The notes below the pieces were generated by a model. It made no database searches. It saw only the letters and a program-made list of their open reading frames with translations, and was not told where the DNA came from. A stretch of DNA of 10,431 bases from Candidatus Effluviviaceae Genus I sp. (GTDB lineage Bacteria > Joyebacterota > Joyebacteria > Joyebacterales > Joyebacteraceae): NCBI GenBank assembly GCA_016867725.1, contig VGIX01000046.1, positions 1-10,431 on the forward strand, in the 5' to 3' direction. This document shows positions 1-6,546 of the stretch, in pieces. Both the position numbers and the translations under genes were made by a program. How positions within the stretch are numbered: position 1 is the first letter of the stretch; each line of letters opens with the position of its first letter.

Positions 1-99
1 TCCGATGTCCGGAGCTGGGCGAAGCGCGCCGGGCACGAGCTCGTCTCGGTCGAGAACGACGGGAGCGTGTTCCGGTTCCTCATCAGAAGGAAGGCATAG
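1..99 (+). CDS. TusA-family sulfur carrier protein, C-terminal end (5' part outside window)
   Basis: Frame 1 is open from the first base to the TAG at 97-99 and gives 32 residues. They read through a WAKRAGHELVSVE segment and end in FRFLIRRKA. This matches the last helix and final beta-strand of TusA/SirA proteins, where a GHELV-type segment is followed by a short strand ending in a basic tail. TusA proteins are small cytoplasmic carriers that pass persulfide sulfur from a cysteine desulfurase or rhodanese to acceptors such as DsrE. The CPxP motif with the sulfur-binding Cys lies upstream of the window and cannot be checked. The stop is 8 bases before the DsrE-family start, which suggests co-transcription, and the DsrE/IscS-like neighbours support the sulfur-relay reading. 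The family call rests on a short tail. Confidence 0.7.
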   Translation, partial: SDVRSWAKRAGHELVSVENDGSVFRFLIRRKA

Positions 100-107
100 G
101 TGCGACC

Positions 108-476
108 ATGACGGAGAAGAAGCGCATTCTCTACGTGCAGACCTCGGGCGTCGACACGCCCGAGAGAACCTACGCGCCGCTCGTCCTCGCGACGGCCGCG
201 GCGGCGATGGGCGTTGACGCGACCGTGTACTTCCTCGGCAAGGGCGTCACGATCGTGAAGACGGGGGAGGCCGACCGCATCAGGCTGGGCTCGTTCCCGT
301 CGCTCGCGGAGGTCCTGAAGCGCGCCGCCGACGCCGGGGTGAAGCTCGCGGTGTGCGACCAGAGCACGCAGATGCTGGGGCTTTCGCGCGGCGACTACGT
401 GGGCGCGTGCGACGTCGTGGGCGCCGCCACGCTGAATGACCTTGCGCTCGACGCCGACGCTGTGCTCTCCTTCTAG
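108..476 (+). CDS. DsrE-family sulfur-transfer protein
   Basis: The product is 122 residues, usual for single-domain DsrE/DsrF-like proteins. It opens with a beta-strand (RILYVQTSG), then an Ala-rich helix (about residues 24-34), a second strand (ATVYFLGKGV), and a late strand with Cys83 in KLAVCDQSTQMLGL. Cys83 sits where DsrE-like proteins carry the Cys that accepts persulfide sulfur; a second Cys, Cys101, follows the next loop. Family members are small cytoplasmic oligomers that receive sulfur from TusA and pass it on in tRNA thiolation or dissimilatory sulfur metabolism. The partner here is unknown. The ATG at 108 follows a weak AGGTG ribosome site. The gene lies between a TusA-like end and an IscS-like gene, consistent with one sulfur-relay operon. 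The family is fairly sure, the role is not. Confidence 0.8.
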   Translation: MTEKKRILYVQTSGVDTPERTYAPLVLATAAAAMGVDATVYFLGKGVTIVKTGEADRIRLGSFPSLAEVLKRAADAGVKLAVCDQSTQMLGLSRGDYVGACDVVGAATLNDLALDADAVLSF

Positions 477-500
477 GTGCGCTCCGCGGAGCGCTCTCGA

Positions 501-506
501 AGGAGG
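501..506 (+). promoter_or_regulatory. Shine-Dalgarno site fixing the IscS-like start at 512
   Basis: A full AGGAGG lies 5 bases before the ATG at 512 but only 2 bases before the in-frame TTG at 509. The ATG is therefore the chosen start. Confidence 0.75.
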
Positions 507-511
507 GCTTG

Positions 512-1738
512 ATGACCACGAAAGGCTTCCTCGACTACCAGTCCGGCTCGCCCGCTGACCCGCGCGTCGTCGAGGCGATGCTCCCCTACATGACCGAGCG
601 GTTCGGGAACCCGTCGTCGCTCCACTCCGCGGGAGACCCGGCGCGCGAGGCGCTCGATGCGGCGCGGCGTCAGGTCGCGGCGCTCGTCGGCGCCGCCCCG
701 GAGGAGATCGTCTTCACCTCGGGCGCGACGGAGGCGAACAACCTCGCGATCAAGGGCGCGGCGCTGCGCCCGAAGGGGAGGGGGCGTCACGTCGTCGCGT
801 CGGTCATCGAGCACCGCTCGGTCGTCACGCCCCTCAAGTACCTCGAGCGCAGCGGGTTCGAGGTGACCTTCGTCGGCGTGGACCGCGAGGGGTTCGTGAG
901 CCCGGCCGACGTCGCGGCGGCCATCCGCCCTGACACGGCGCTCGTGACCGTGATGACGGCCAACGGCGAGATCGGGACCATCGAGCCGGTGGGGGAGATC
1001 GCGTCGGCTGTGAAGGAGAGGGAGCCGGGCGTGCTCTTCCACACCGACGCCGTCGCCGCCGAGGCGTGGGTGCCTCTCGACCTCTCCACACTCCCGCTCG
1101 ATCTCGTCGCGCTCTCGTCGAACGACATCTGCGGACCGAAGGGCGTGGGCGCGCTCTACATCAGGAAGGGCGTGCGCGTCGAGTCCGCGATCCACGGCGG
1201 CGGGCAGGAGCGGGGGCTCCGCTCGGGCACCGAGAACATCCCCGGCATCGTCGGCTTCGGGAAGGCCGCCGAGATCGCGCGCGTCGAGATGTCGTCGGAC
1301 GCCGCCCGCGCGCGGGCGCTCCGCGACCGCCTGCTCGACGGCATCCTGGGCGCCATCCCGGACACGGCGCTCAACGGCCCGCGCGAACGCAGGCTCCCGA
1401 ACAACGTCAACGTCCGCTTCGCGTACATCGAAGGAGAGAGTCTCATCCTGTCGCTCGACGCCGAGGGCATCCAGGCCTCGACGGGGTCGGCGTGCTCGGC
1501 GAAGACGCTCGAGCCGTCGTACGTGCTGCTCGCCACCGGCGTGAAGCACGAGGAGGCGCACGGGTCGCTCCAGCTCACGCTCGGCCGGTGGACGACCGAT
1601 GAGGATGTGGACCGCGTCCTCGATGCGCTCCCGCGCATCGTGAAGCGGCTCCGGGACATGTCGGCGTTCCGGCCGGGGATGTCCTACGACAAGGGGAGCT
1701 TCCGGCACGAGGAGCACGACAAGCGCACGGATGAGTGA
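512..1738 (+). CDS. iscS: IscS/NifS-like cysteine desulfurase homologue lacking the PLP lysine
   Basis: This is a class V aminotransferase-fold protein of 408 residues, the normal IscS length. Seen directly: FGNPSSLHS near the N-terminus, SGATEANNLAIKG, His101 in the EHRS segment that stacks on PLP, Asp179 in HTDA, GLRSGTEN, and the mobile Cys328 in STGSACS followed by LEPSYVL. The canonical SAHKIYGPKG is replaced by SSNDICGPKG, so the Schiff-base Lys is Asp205 and the preceding His is Asn204. The Gln three residues after Asp179 is Ala182. The N-terminal LDNNATTP is LDYQSGSP. From memory, Archaeoglobus fulgidus IscS shares the SSND segment, the FDY-type start and the KHEEAHG segment, and has Asp at the PLP position. 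The protein may bind PLP poorly or noncovalently, or may act mainly as a persulfide relay or scaffold. No IscU gene is visible. The ribosome site favours the ATG at 512. Confidence 0.92.
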   Translation: MTTKGFLDYQSGSPADPRVVEAMLPYMTERFGNPSSLHSAGDPAREALDAARRQVAALVGAAPEEIVFTSGATEANNLAIKGAALRPKGRGRHVVASVIEHRSVVTPLKYLERSGFEVTFVGVDREGFVSPADVAAAIRPDTALVTVMTANGEIGTIEPVGEIASAVKEREPGVLFHTDAVAAEAWVPLDLSTLPLDLVALSSNDICGPKGVGALYIRKGVRVESAIHGGGQERGLRSGTENIPGIVGFGKAAEIARVEMSSDAARARALRDRLLDGILGAIPDTALNGPRERRLPNNVNVRFAYIEGESLILSLDAEGIQASTGSACSAKTLEPSYVLLATGVKHEEAHGSLQLTLGRWTTDEDVDRVLDALPRIVKRLRDMSAFRPGMSYDKGSFRHEEHDKRTDE

Positions 1739-1743
1739 GCGGC

Positions 1744-1755
1744 TATTCATGAATA
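1744..1755 (+). repeat. AT-rich 12-bp perfect palindrome after the IscS-like gene
   Basis: TATTCATGAATA is a perfect palindrome 5 bases after the IscS-like stop codon and about 90 bases before the porin promoter. It is AT-rich in a very GC-rich region, so it stands out locally. It could be a binding site for a dimeric regulator, but palindromes of this length occur by chance in 10 kb. No terminator with a T-run follows it. The rest of the gap to 1843 shows only a weak 5-bp stem at 1789-1805. Confidence 0.25.
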
Positions 1756-1843
1756 CTCGCGTGCTGTCCCCTGCTCCACGGCCCATCCCTCGCATACTCA
1801 GCGAGACATCGGTCCCGCACGACGCCCTGCCATGCCTCAGCGA

Positions 1844-1873
1844 TTGACCCACCGATGGCCCTCAGGCTACAAT
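1844..1873 (+). promoter_or_regulatory. Sigma70-type promoter for the porin-acs-transporter unit
   Basis: TTGACC at 1844-1849 and TACAAT at 1868-1873 are separated by 18 bases. Each hexamer is one mismatch from consensus, and such an AT-rich -10 is rare in this window. Transcription would start near 1880 and leave a leader of about 82 bases. The leader contains a 12-bp GC palindrome (1902-1913) and a possible GTGGTG/CACCAC stem (1917-1939), so some leader structure is possible. I recognise no riboswitch in it. Confidence 0.7.
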
Positions 1874-1961
1874 GTCCCGATTATCGGTTGCACCCCGTGA
1901 GGGGCCGCGGCCCGCTGTGGTGTCGAAGGCCATCACCACCACGAAGAGGGGAGATCCACGC

Positions 1962-3119
1962 ATGGTCACACGAGCCATCGCGCCCGCCATCTGCGTCCTT
2001 GCGGCGTCCGCGGCGGTGCTGCTCGGAAGCTCGGTCGCGCTCGCTGCGCCGACCTTCTACGGCTACATCAAACTCGACGCGTCCCTGGACTCCGCGAAGA
2101 CCGACAAGGGCGACTACGCCTTCATCGTGCTGCCCTACGTCGGGGAGGAAGCGGACGACGAGTTCAACATGACGGCGAACCAGACGCGCCTCGGCATGAA
2201 GTTCGACGCGGCCGAGGGCGAGCGGTTCCCGGTGTCCGGGCGAGTCGAGATCGACTTCTACGGGGGAGGCGCCGAGAACAAAGCCAACCCGATGATGCGG
2301 CAGGCGTACCTCGAGATGACGTTCCCCGCCTTCGAGGTGCTCGCCGGCCAGACCGCCGACCTCATCTCCCCGCTCAACCCGACGACCCTGAACTACGTCG
2401 TCCTGTGGAAGTCAGGCAACACGGGCTACCGCAGGCCGCAGATCCGGCTCACGAAGGCTGTCTCGCTCGCCGACGCGGGGAAGCTCACCCTTGCCGCCAG
2501 CGCGAACCGGAACATGGGACGCGACGAGAACGGCGAGGACTTCGGGCAGCCCTCATGGCAGGGCAGGGTCGGTTACAGCCGGAAGCTCTTCGGCGACAGG
2601 AGCCTGACGGTCGGCGTGTCCGGCCTCTACGGCAAGGAGTCGGACGCCGACGACTGCGAGTTCGAGAGCTCGGCGATCGTCGTTGACGCGACGATCCCGC
2701 TCGGCGAGAAGATCACGGTCATGGGCGAGTACTTCAGCGGGAGGAACCTCGGCGTGTACCTGGGCGGCGTCGGGCAGGGCATCGCGGTGCAGCCGCCGTA
2801 CGAGTCGTCGCGCTCGCGCGCGGAGATGGCCGAGATCGAGGCGAGCGGCTGGTGGGGTCAGCTGGCCGTCCAGCTCGCGGCGGACATCGCGGTCAACGTA
2901 GGCGCCGGCTGGGACGATCCGACGCTGCCGGTGTGGGCGGCGGCGGACGCCATCGAGAAGAACACCACCTACTACGGCAACGTCATCTGGAGCGCCACCA
3001 CCTCCTCGTACATCGGCTTCGAGTACGCGAAGATGGAGACGGAGTACGCAGGCTCGGGAGACGACACGCCGGCGTACGAGAACACCAGGGTCCAGCTTTC
3101 TGTAGGCTACAGGTTCTAG
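1962..3119 (+). CDS. Outer-membrane porin, DcaP-like
   Basis: The ATG at 1962 is chosen because it begins a classical signal peptide: Arg4, a hydrophobic core at residues 5-27, and an ALA-AP cleavage region near residue 28. A purine-rich GAGGGGAG lies about 8 bases upstream. An in-frame ATG at 1872 overlaps the promoter -10 and is rejected. The 385-residue precursor has alternating polar and aromatic beta-strands throughout (for example FYGYIKLDASLDS, then QAYLEMTFPAFEVLAGQTADLISPLNP) and ends in VQLSVGYRF. The terminal Phe is typical of beta-barrels inserted by the BAM complex. The YGYIKLDA start and the GQ-plus-LNP segment resemble DcaP-like porins, which take up small anionic solutes such as dicarboxylates; the Acinetobacter-type N-terminal coiled coil is absent. 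acs follows 28 bases downstream, suggesting carboxylate passage. The barrel is near certain, the DcaP assignment moderate. Confidence 0.8.
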   Translation: MVTRAIAPAICVLAASAAVLLGSSVALAAPTFYGYIKLDASLDSAKTDKGDYAFIVLPYVGEEADDEFNMTANQTRLGMKFDAAEGERFPVSGRVEIDFYGGGAENKANPMMRQAYLEMTFPAFEVLAGQTADLISPLNPTTLNYVVLWKSGNTGYRRPQIRLTKAVSLADAGKLTLAASANRNMGRDENGEDFGQPSWQGRVGYSRKLFGDRSLTVGVSGLYGKESDADDCEFESSAIVVDATIPLGEKITVMGEYFSGRNLGVYLGGVGQGIAVQPPYESSRSRAEMAEIEASGWWGQLAVQLAADIAVNVGAGWDDPTLPVWAAADAIEKNTTYYGNVIWSATTSSYIGFEYAKMETEYAGSGDDTPAYENTRVQLSVGYRF

Positions 3120-3147
3120 ATAGCGCAGGACTCGAAAGGAGAGCGAC

Positions 3148-5109
3148 ATGGCGGAGACCAAGAAGGACATCCAGGTGCTGCTGGCCGAGAAGCGCGTGTT
3201 CGACCCGCCGAAGGAGCTGGTCGAGAAGGCCAACGTAACGGCCTGGATGAAGAAGCATGGGCTCAACACGCTCGACGAGCTGCTCGCGAAGTGCCAGGAC
3301 ATCGAGTGGTACTGGGGCGAGATGGCCAAGGAGCTCCTCGAGTTCTACAAGCCGTACGACAAGATCCTCGAGTGGGACGCGCCGTGGGCCAAGTGGTTCG
3401 TCGGCGGCAAGTACAACATCGCGCACGACGCCCTGGACCGCCACATGAAGACGGCGACCAAGGACAAGATCGCCTACATCTTCGAGGGCGAGGACGGCCA
3501 GACGAAGACCTGGACCTACGCCGACATGTACCGCGAGGTCAACAGGCTCGCGAACGCCATGAAGAGCCTCGGCGTGAAGAAGGGCGACAGAGTCGGCCTC
3601 TACATGCCGATGGTCGTCGAGCTTCCCATCGCGATGCTCGCCTGCGCGAAGATCGGCGCCATCCACTCGGTCGTGTTCTCGGGCTTCAGCCCGACGGCGT
3701 TCGCCGAGAGGATGCAGGACTGCGAGGCCGTGCTCGCCATCACGAGCGACCAGTTCTGGCGCCGCGGCACCAAGGTCCAGCTCAAGGAGCAGACGGACCA
3801 GGCTCTCAAGAACGCCCCGACCGTGAAGAACCTCATTGTCCACAAGCGCATGGGCGACCCGGTGGCGTGGACGCAGGGCCGCGACCACTGGTGGCACGAG
3901 ATCTGCGGCAAGCAGTCCGACGAGTGCCCGACCGAGCAGCTCGACGCGAACGACCTCCTCTATATCCTCTACACGTCCGGCACGACGGGCCGCCCCAAGG
4001 GCATCCAGCACGCGCACGCGGGCTACGCGGTCGGCACGGCCGCGACCCTGAAGTGGGTCTTCGACCTCAAGCAGGACGACGTGTGGTGGTGCGCCGCGGA
4101 CATCGGCTGGGTGACGGGCCACAGCTACATCGTATACGCGCCGCTCATCCTCGGCGCGACCTCGCTCCTGTACGAAGGCGCGCCGGCGTTCCCCGAGGCC
4201 GACCGCTGGTGGGCGATGATCGAGAAGCACAAGGTCTCGGTTCTCTACACGTCCCCGACGGCCATCAGGGCGCACATGCGACTCGGCGAGGAGCACCCCG
4301 AGAAGCACGCGATGCAGTCCCTGCGGCTCCTCGGGTCGGTGGGCGAGCCCATCAACCCCGAGGCGTGGATCTGGTACCACACCCACGTCGGCAGGAAGCG
4401 CTGCCCGATCATGGACACGTGGTGGCAGACGGAGACCGGGCACTTCTGCATCACGCCGCTCCCGATCACCTCGCTCAAGCCGGGCTCGGCGACGAAGCCC
4501 TTCCCCGGCATCGCCGCGAAGGTGTACAACGAGGAGGGCCAGCCGATTGTCAGCGCCGGCGGCAACCTCGTCCTCCAGAAGCCGTGGCCGGGGATGCTCC
4601 GCGGTCTCTACAAGAACCCCGACCGCTACAAGAGCACGTACTGGAGCAGGTACAAGGACACGTACCTGGCCGGCGACGTCACGCGGCAGGACGAGGACGG
4701 GTACTTCTGGATCCAGGGTCGCGCCGACGACGTGTTGAACGTCGCGGGCCACCGGATCGGGAACTCGGAGGTCGAGTCGGCGCTCGTCAGCCATCCGAAG
4801 GTCGCCGAGGCGGCCGTCATCGGGAAGCCGGACGAGGTCAAGGGCGAGGCGCTGGCCGCGTTCGTCGTGCTCAGGGCGGGCGTGCAGCCCAGCGAGGAGC
4901 TTCGGAAGGAGCTCCGCGAGCACGTCGGCGTGGAGATCGGCAAGATCGCGAGGCCGGACTACATCGGGTTCGTGCACGATGTTCCGAAGACGCGTTCGGG
5001 CAAGATCATGCGCAGGGTCATCCGCGCGAAGGCGCTCGGCGAGGCCGTCGGCGACATCTCGACGCTCGCCAATCCCGAGGCGGTGGAGGAGATCGGGAAG
5101 GCCCACTAG
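3148..5109 (+). CDS. acs: Acetyl-CoA synthetase, AMP-forming
   Basis: The product is 653 residues, the standard length for Acs. It converts acetate, ATP and CoA to acetyl-CoA, AMP and pyrophosphate in the cytoplasm through an acetyl-adenylate. Visible motifs are the phosphate loop YTSGTTGRPKG (residues 275-285), DIGWVTGHSYIVYAPL, the acyl-pocket segment DTWWQTETG (423-431) whose Trp pair favours acetate, the hinge and adenylate region YLAGDVTRQDEDGYFWIQGR, and the C-terminal KTRSGKIMRR. Lys619 in the last motif is the catalytic Lys that protein acetyltransferases inactivate in other bacteria, so post-translational control is possible. AAAGGAG at 3135-3141 lies 6 bases before the ATG. The gene sits 28 bases after the porin and before an OFA transporter, probably in one transcript. 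Propionate could be a side substrate. All key residues are present. Confidence 0.97.
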   Translation: MAETKKDIQVLLAEKRVFDPPKELVEKANVTAWMKKHGLNTLDELLAKCQDIEWYWGEMAKELLEFYKPYDKILEWDAPWAKWFVGGKYNIAHDALDRHMKTATKDKIAYIFEGEDGQTKTWTYADMYREVNRLANAMKSLGVKKGDRVGLYMPMVVELPIAMLACAKIGAIHSVVFSGFSPTAFAERMQDCEAVLAITSDQFWRRGTKVQLKEQTDQALKNAPTVKNLIVHKRMGDPVAWTQGRDHWWHEICGKQSDECPTEQLDANDLLYILYTSGTTGRPKGIQHAHAGYAVGTAATLKWVFDLKQDDVWWCAADIGWVTGHSYIVYAPLILGATSLLYEGAPAFPEADRWWAMIEKHKVSVLYTSPTAIRAHMRLGEEHPEKHAMQSLRLLGSVGEPINPEAWIWYHTHVGRKRCPIMDTWWQTETGHFCITPLPITSLKPGSATKPFPGIAAKVYNEEGQPIVSAGGNLVLQKPWPGMLRGLYKNPDRYKSTYWSRYKDTYLAGDVTRQDEDGYFWIQGRADDVLNVAGHRIGNSEVESALVSHPKVAEAAVIGKPDEVKGEALAAFVVLRAGVQPSEELRKELREHVGVEIGKIARPDYIGFVHDVPKTRSGKIMRRVIRAKALGEAVGDISTLANPEAVEEIGKAH

Positions 5110-5126
5110 CGTTGGTTCCGCGGGCG

Positions 5127-5154
5127 GCGGGCAGCTCCGAAGGGGGCTGCCCGC
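5127..5154 (+). terminator. Strong GC hairpin in the acs-transporter gap, without a T-run
   Basis: The arms GCGGGCAGC (5127-5135) and GCTGCCCGC (5146-5154) pair perfectly. The stem extends inward by one G-T and two G-C pairs to a GAAG tetraloop, giving about 12 bp. No T-tract follows, so it is not a classic intrinsic terminator. It could partly terminate transcription, protect the 3' end of acs mRNA, or set different levels of acs and the transporter. Confidence 0.5.
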
Positions 5155-5218
5155 GTCCGCGTCCGGAGGCTTCGGCGCGGCGGGCCCGCGGGGGTCCCGT
5201 CTCAGCCAAGGAGGCGCG

Positions 5219-6451
5219 ATGGCAGGGGAGAAGACGTTCAATCGCTGGATGATCGTGCTCGGCGCCATCCTCATCCAGCTCTGCCTGGGTGGGATCTACA
5301 TCTGGAGCGTCTTCCGCAAGCCGCTCGAGAAGGCGATCACGGAAGGGGGCCTGGGACTCACGACCAGCCAGGCGACGCTGCCGTTCTCGCTCGTGCTCAT
5401 CTTCTTCGCGCTCGCCACGATCGTCGGAGGACGCTGGCAGGACAAGGCCGGTCCGCGGCTCGTCGCGACGGTCGGAGGCGTCCTGCTCGGGCTCGGCATG
5501 CTCATCGCCGCGTTCGGGAAGTCGTTCCCGATGCTCGTCATCGGCTACGGCGTCATCGGCGGCATCGGCATCGGGTTCACCTACGTCTGTCCGATCTCGA
5601 CCGGCATCAAGTGGTTCCCCGACAAGCGCGGCCTCATCACGGGCCTCGCGGTCGCCGGGTTCGGCGGCGGCGGGCTCATCCTCGCGCCCATCGCGAGGAG
5701 CCTCATTGACGGCGTCGGCATCTTCAACACCTTCGCTACGCTCGGCGTCGTCTTCCTCGTGGTCGTGGTCGCCGCCTCGATGCTCCTTCGGAACCCGCCG
5801 CAGGGCTACGCGCCCGCCGGGTGGACGCCGCCGGCGACCTCCCAGATGACGAAGGAGTCGTTCTCGACCGCGCAGATGCTCAGGAGTCCGCAGTTCTACC
5901 TCGTCTGGGTGATGTACCTCTTCGGCTGCTTCGCGGGCCTCATGATCATCGGCCAGACGTCGCCCATCGGGCAGGAACTCGCCGGGCTCTCCGCCGCGAC
6001 GGCGGCCGGGGCGGTCATGCTCCTCGCCATCTTCAACGCGTTCGGGCGCATCTTCTGGGGCCGCGTCTCCGACGCGCTCGGCCGGATGAAGACGGTCTTC
6101 CTCATGTACCTCATCGCGGGCATCGCGATGCTCCTCTACAACGTCATCCCCGGGTTCCCGCCCTACTACTGGATCGGCGTCTCGCTCGTCGGGCTGTGCT
6201 TCGGCGGGTTCCTGGCGCTCTTCCCCGCGGTCACGGCCGACTTCTTCGGCACGAAGAACATCGGCGCGAACTACGGGTTCGTGTTCATGGCCTACGGCGT
6301 CGGCGGGCTCTTGGGTCCGCTCTTCGCGGCTAGAGTGAAGGAGGCGACGGACGGCTACACGCTCGCGTTCATCGTCACCGGCGTCCTCTGTCTGATCGCC
6401 GCGGGCATCACGTTCGCGACGAAGCCGCCCAAGCTCGCGGCGAGGGCCTAA
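5219..6451 (+). CDS. OFA-family major facilitator transporter (monocarboxylate-type)
   Basis: The product is a 410-residue inner-membrane protein with about 12 hydrophobic helices in two halves around a polar loop near residues 191-218. OFA-like features include GGIYIWSVFRKPLE after helix 1, GRWQDKAGPR (71-80), KWFPDKRGLITGLAVAGFGGG (131-151), GRIFWGRVSDALGR (276-289) and NYGFVFMAYGVGGLLGP (351-367). The family includes the oxalate:formate antiporter OxlT and pyruvate-linked YhjX. Arg277 lies where OxlT has its helix-8 substrate Arg, but the helix-11 Lys appears to be Tyr359, so oxalate exchange is unlikely and a monocarboxylate such as acetate, lactate or pyruvate is more plausible. That substrate is inferred from the acs and porin neighbours. 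The start is the ATG 4 bases after AAGGAGG (5208-5214); the frame stays open upstream but lacks membrane-protein character there. A terminator follows. Confidence 0.88.
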   Translation: MAGEKTFNRWMIVLGAILIQLCLGGIYIWSVFRKPLEKAITEGGLGLTTSQATLPFSLVLIFFALATIVGGRWQDKAGPRLVATVGGVLLGLGMLIAAFGKSFPMLVIGYGVIGGIGIGFTYVCPISTGIKWFPDKRGLITGLAVAGFGGGGLILAPIARSLIDGVGIFNTFATLGVVFLVVVVAASMLLRNPPQGYAPAGWTPPATSQMTKESFSTAQMLRSPQFYLVWVMYLFGCFAGLMIIGQTSPIGQELAGLSAATAAGAVMLLAIFNAFGRIFWGRVSDALGRMKTVFLMYLIAGIAMLLYNVIPGFPPYYWIGVSLVGLCFGGFLALFPAVTADFFGTKNIGANYGFVFMAYGVGGLLGPLFAARVKEATDGYTLAFIVTGVLCLIAAGITFATKPPKLAARA

Positions 6452-6480
6452 GCCGCGTCGCAACGCGCGGTACGATGCAC

Positions 6481-6510
6481 GAACCCCCGGCCGCAACACC
6501 GGGGGTTCTT
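6481..6510 (+). terminator. Intrinsic terminator of the acs/transporter unit
   Basis: GAACCCCCGG (6481-6490) and CCGGGGGTTC (6499-6508) form a perfect 10-bp stem with an 8-base loop, followed by TTCTT. It lies 29 bases after the transporter stop. The stem could also slow transcription arriving from the asparaginase gene on the other strand, but that side has no T-run. Confidence 0.88.
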
Positions 6511-6546
6511 CTTGCTGGTGCGCGGGGCGCCGGCGTGGCCGCGACG

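Noticed and set aside
1789-1805. Terminator after the IscS-like gene
   Set aside because: CTCGC/GCGAG gives only a 5-bp stem with a 7-base loop and no T-run, too weak to call.
473-1852. Long minus-strand open frame of 459 codons opposite the IscS-like gene
   Set aside because: It is Arg/Asp/Glu/Val-rich with no recognisable domain, as expected from the reverse of a GC-rich gene. The plus strand has a well-conserved protein with a good ribosome site.
1872-1961. In-frame 30-codon N-terminal extension of the porin
   Set aside because: Its ATG overlaps the -10 element, and the extension would bury the signal peptide that begins at 1962.
3291-5252. Second plus-strand open frame of 653 codons overlapping acs in another frame
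   Set aside because: It is out of frame with acs, Arg/Gly/His/Pro-rich, without motifs or ribosome site, and runs into the transporter start. The equal length is coincidence.
2983-5274. Very long minus-strand open frame of 763 codons opposite acs
   Set aside because: Acs on the plus strand has all family motifs. The opposite frame is a composition effect of high GC at third positions, with no motifs and biased Arg, Leu and Val content.
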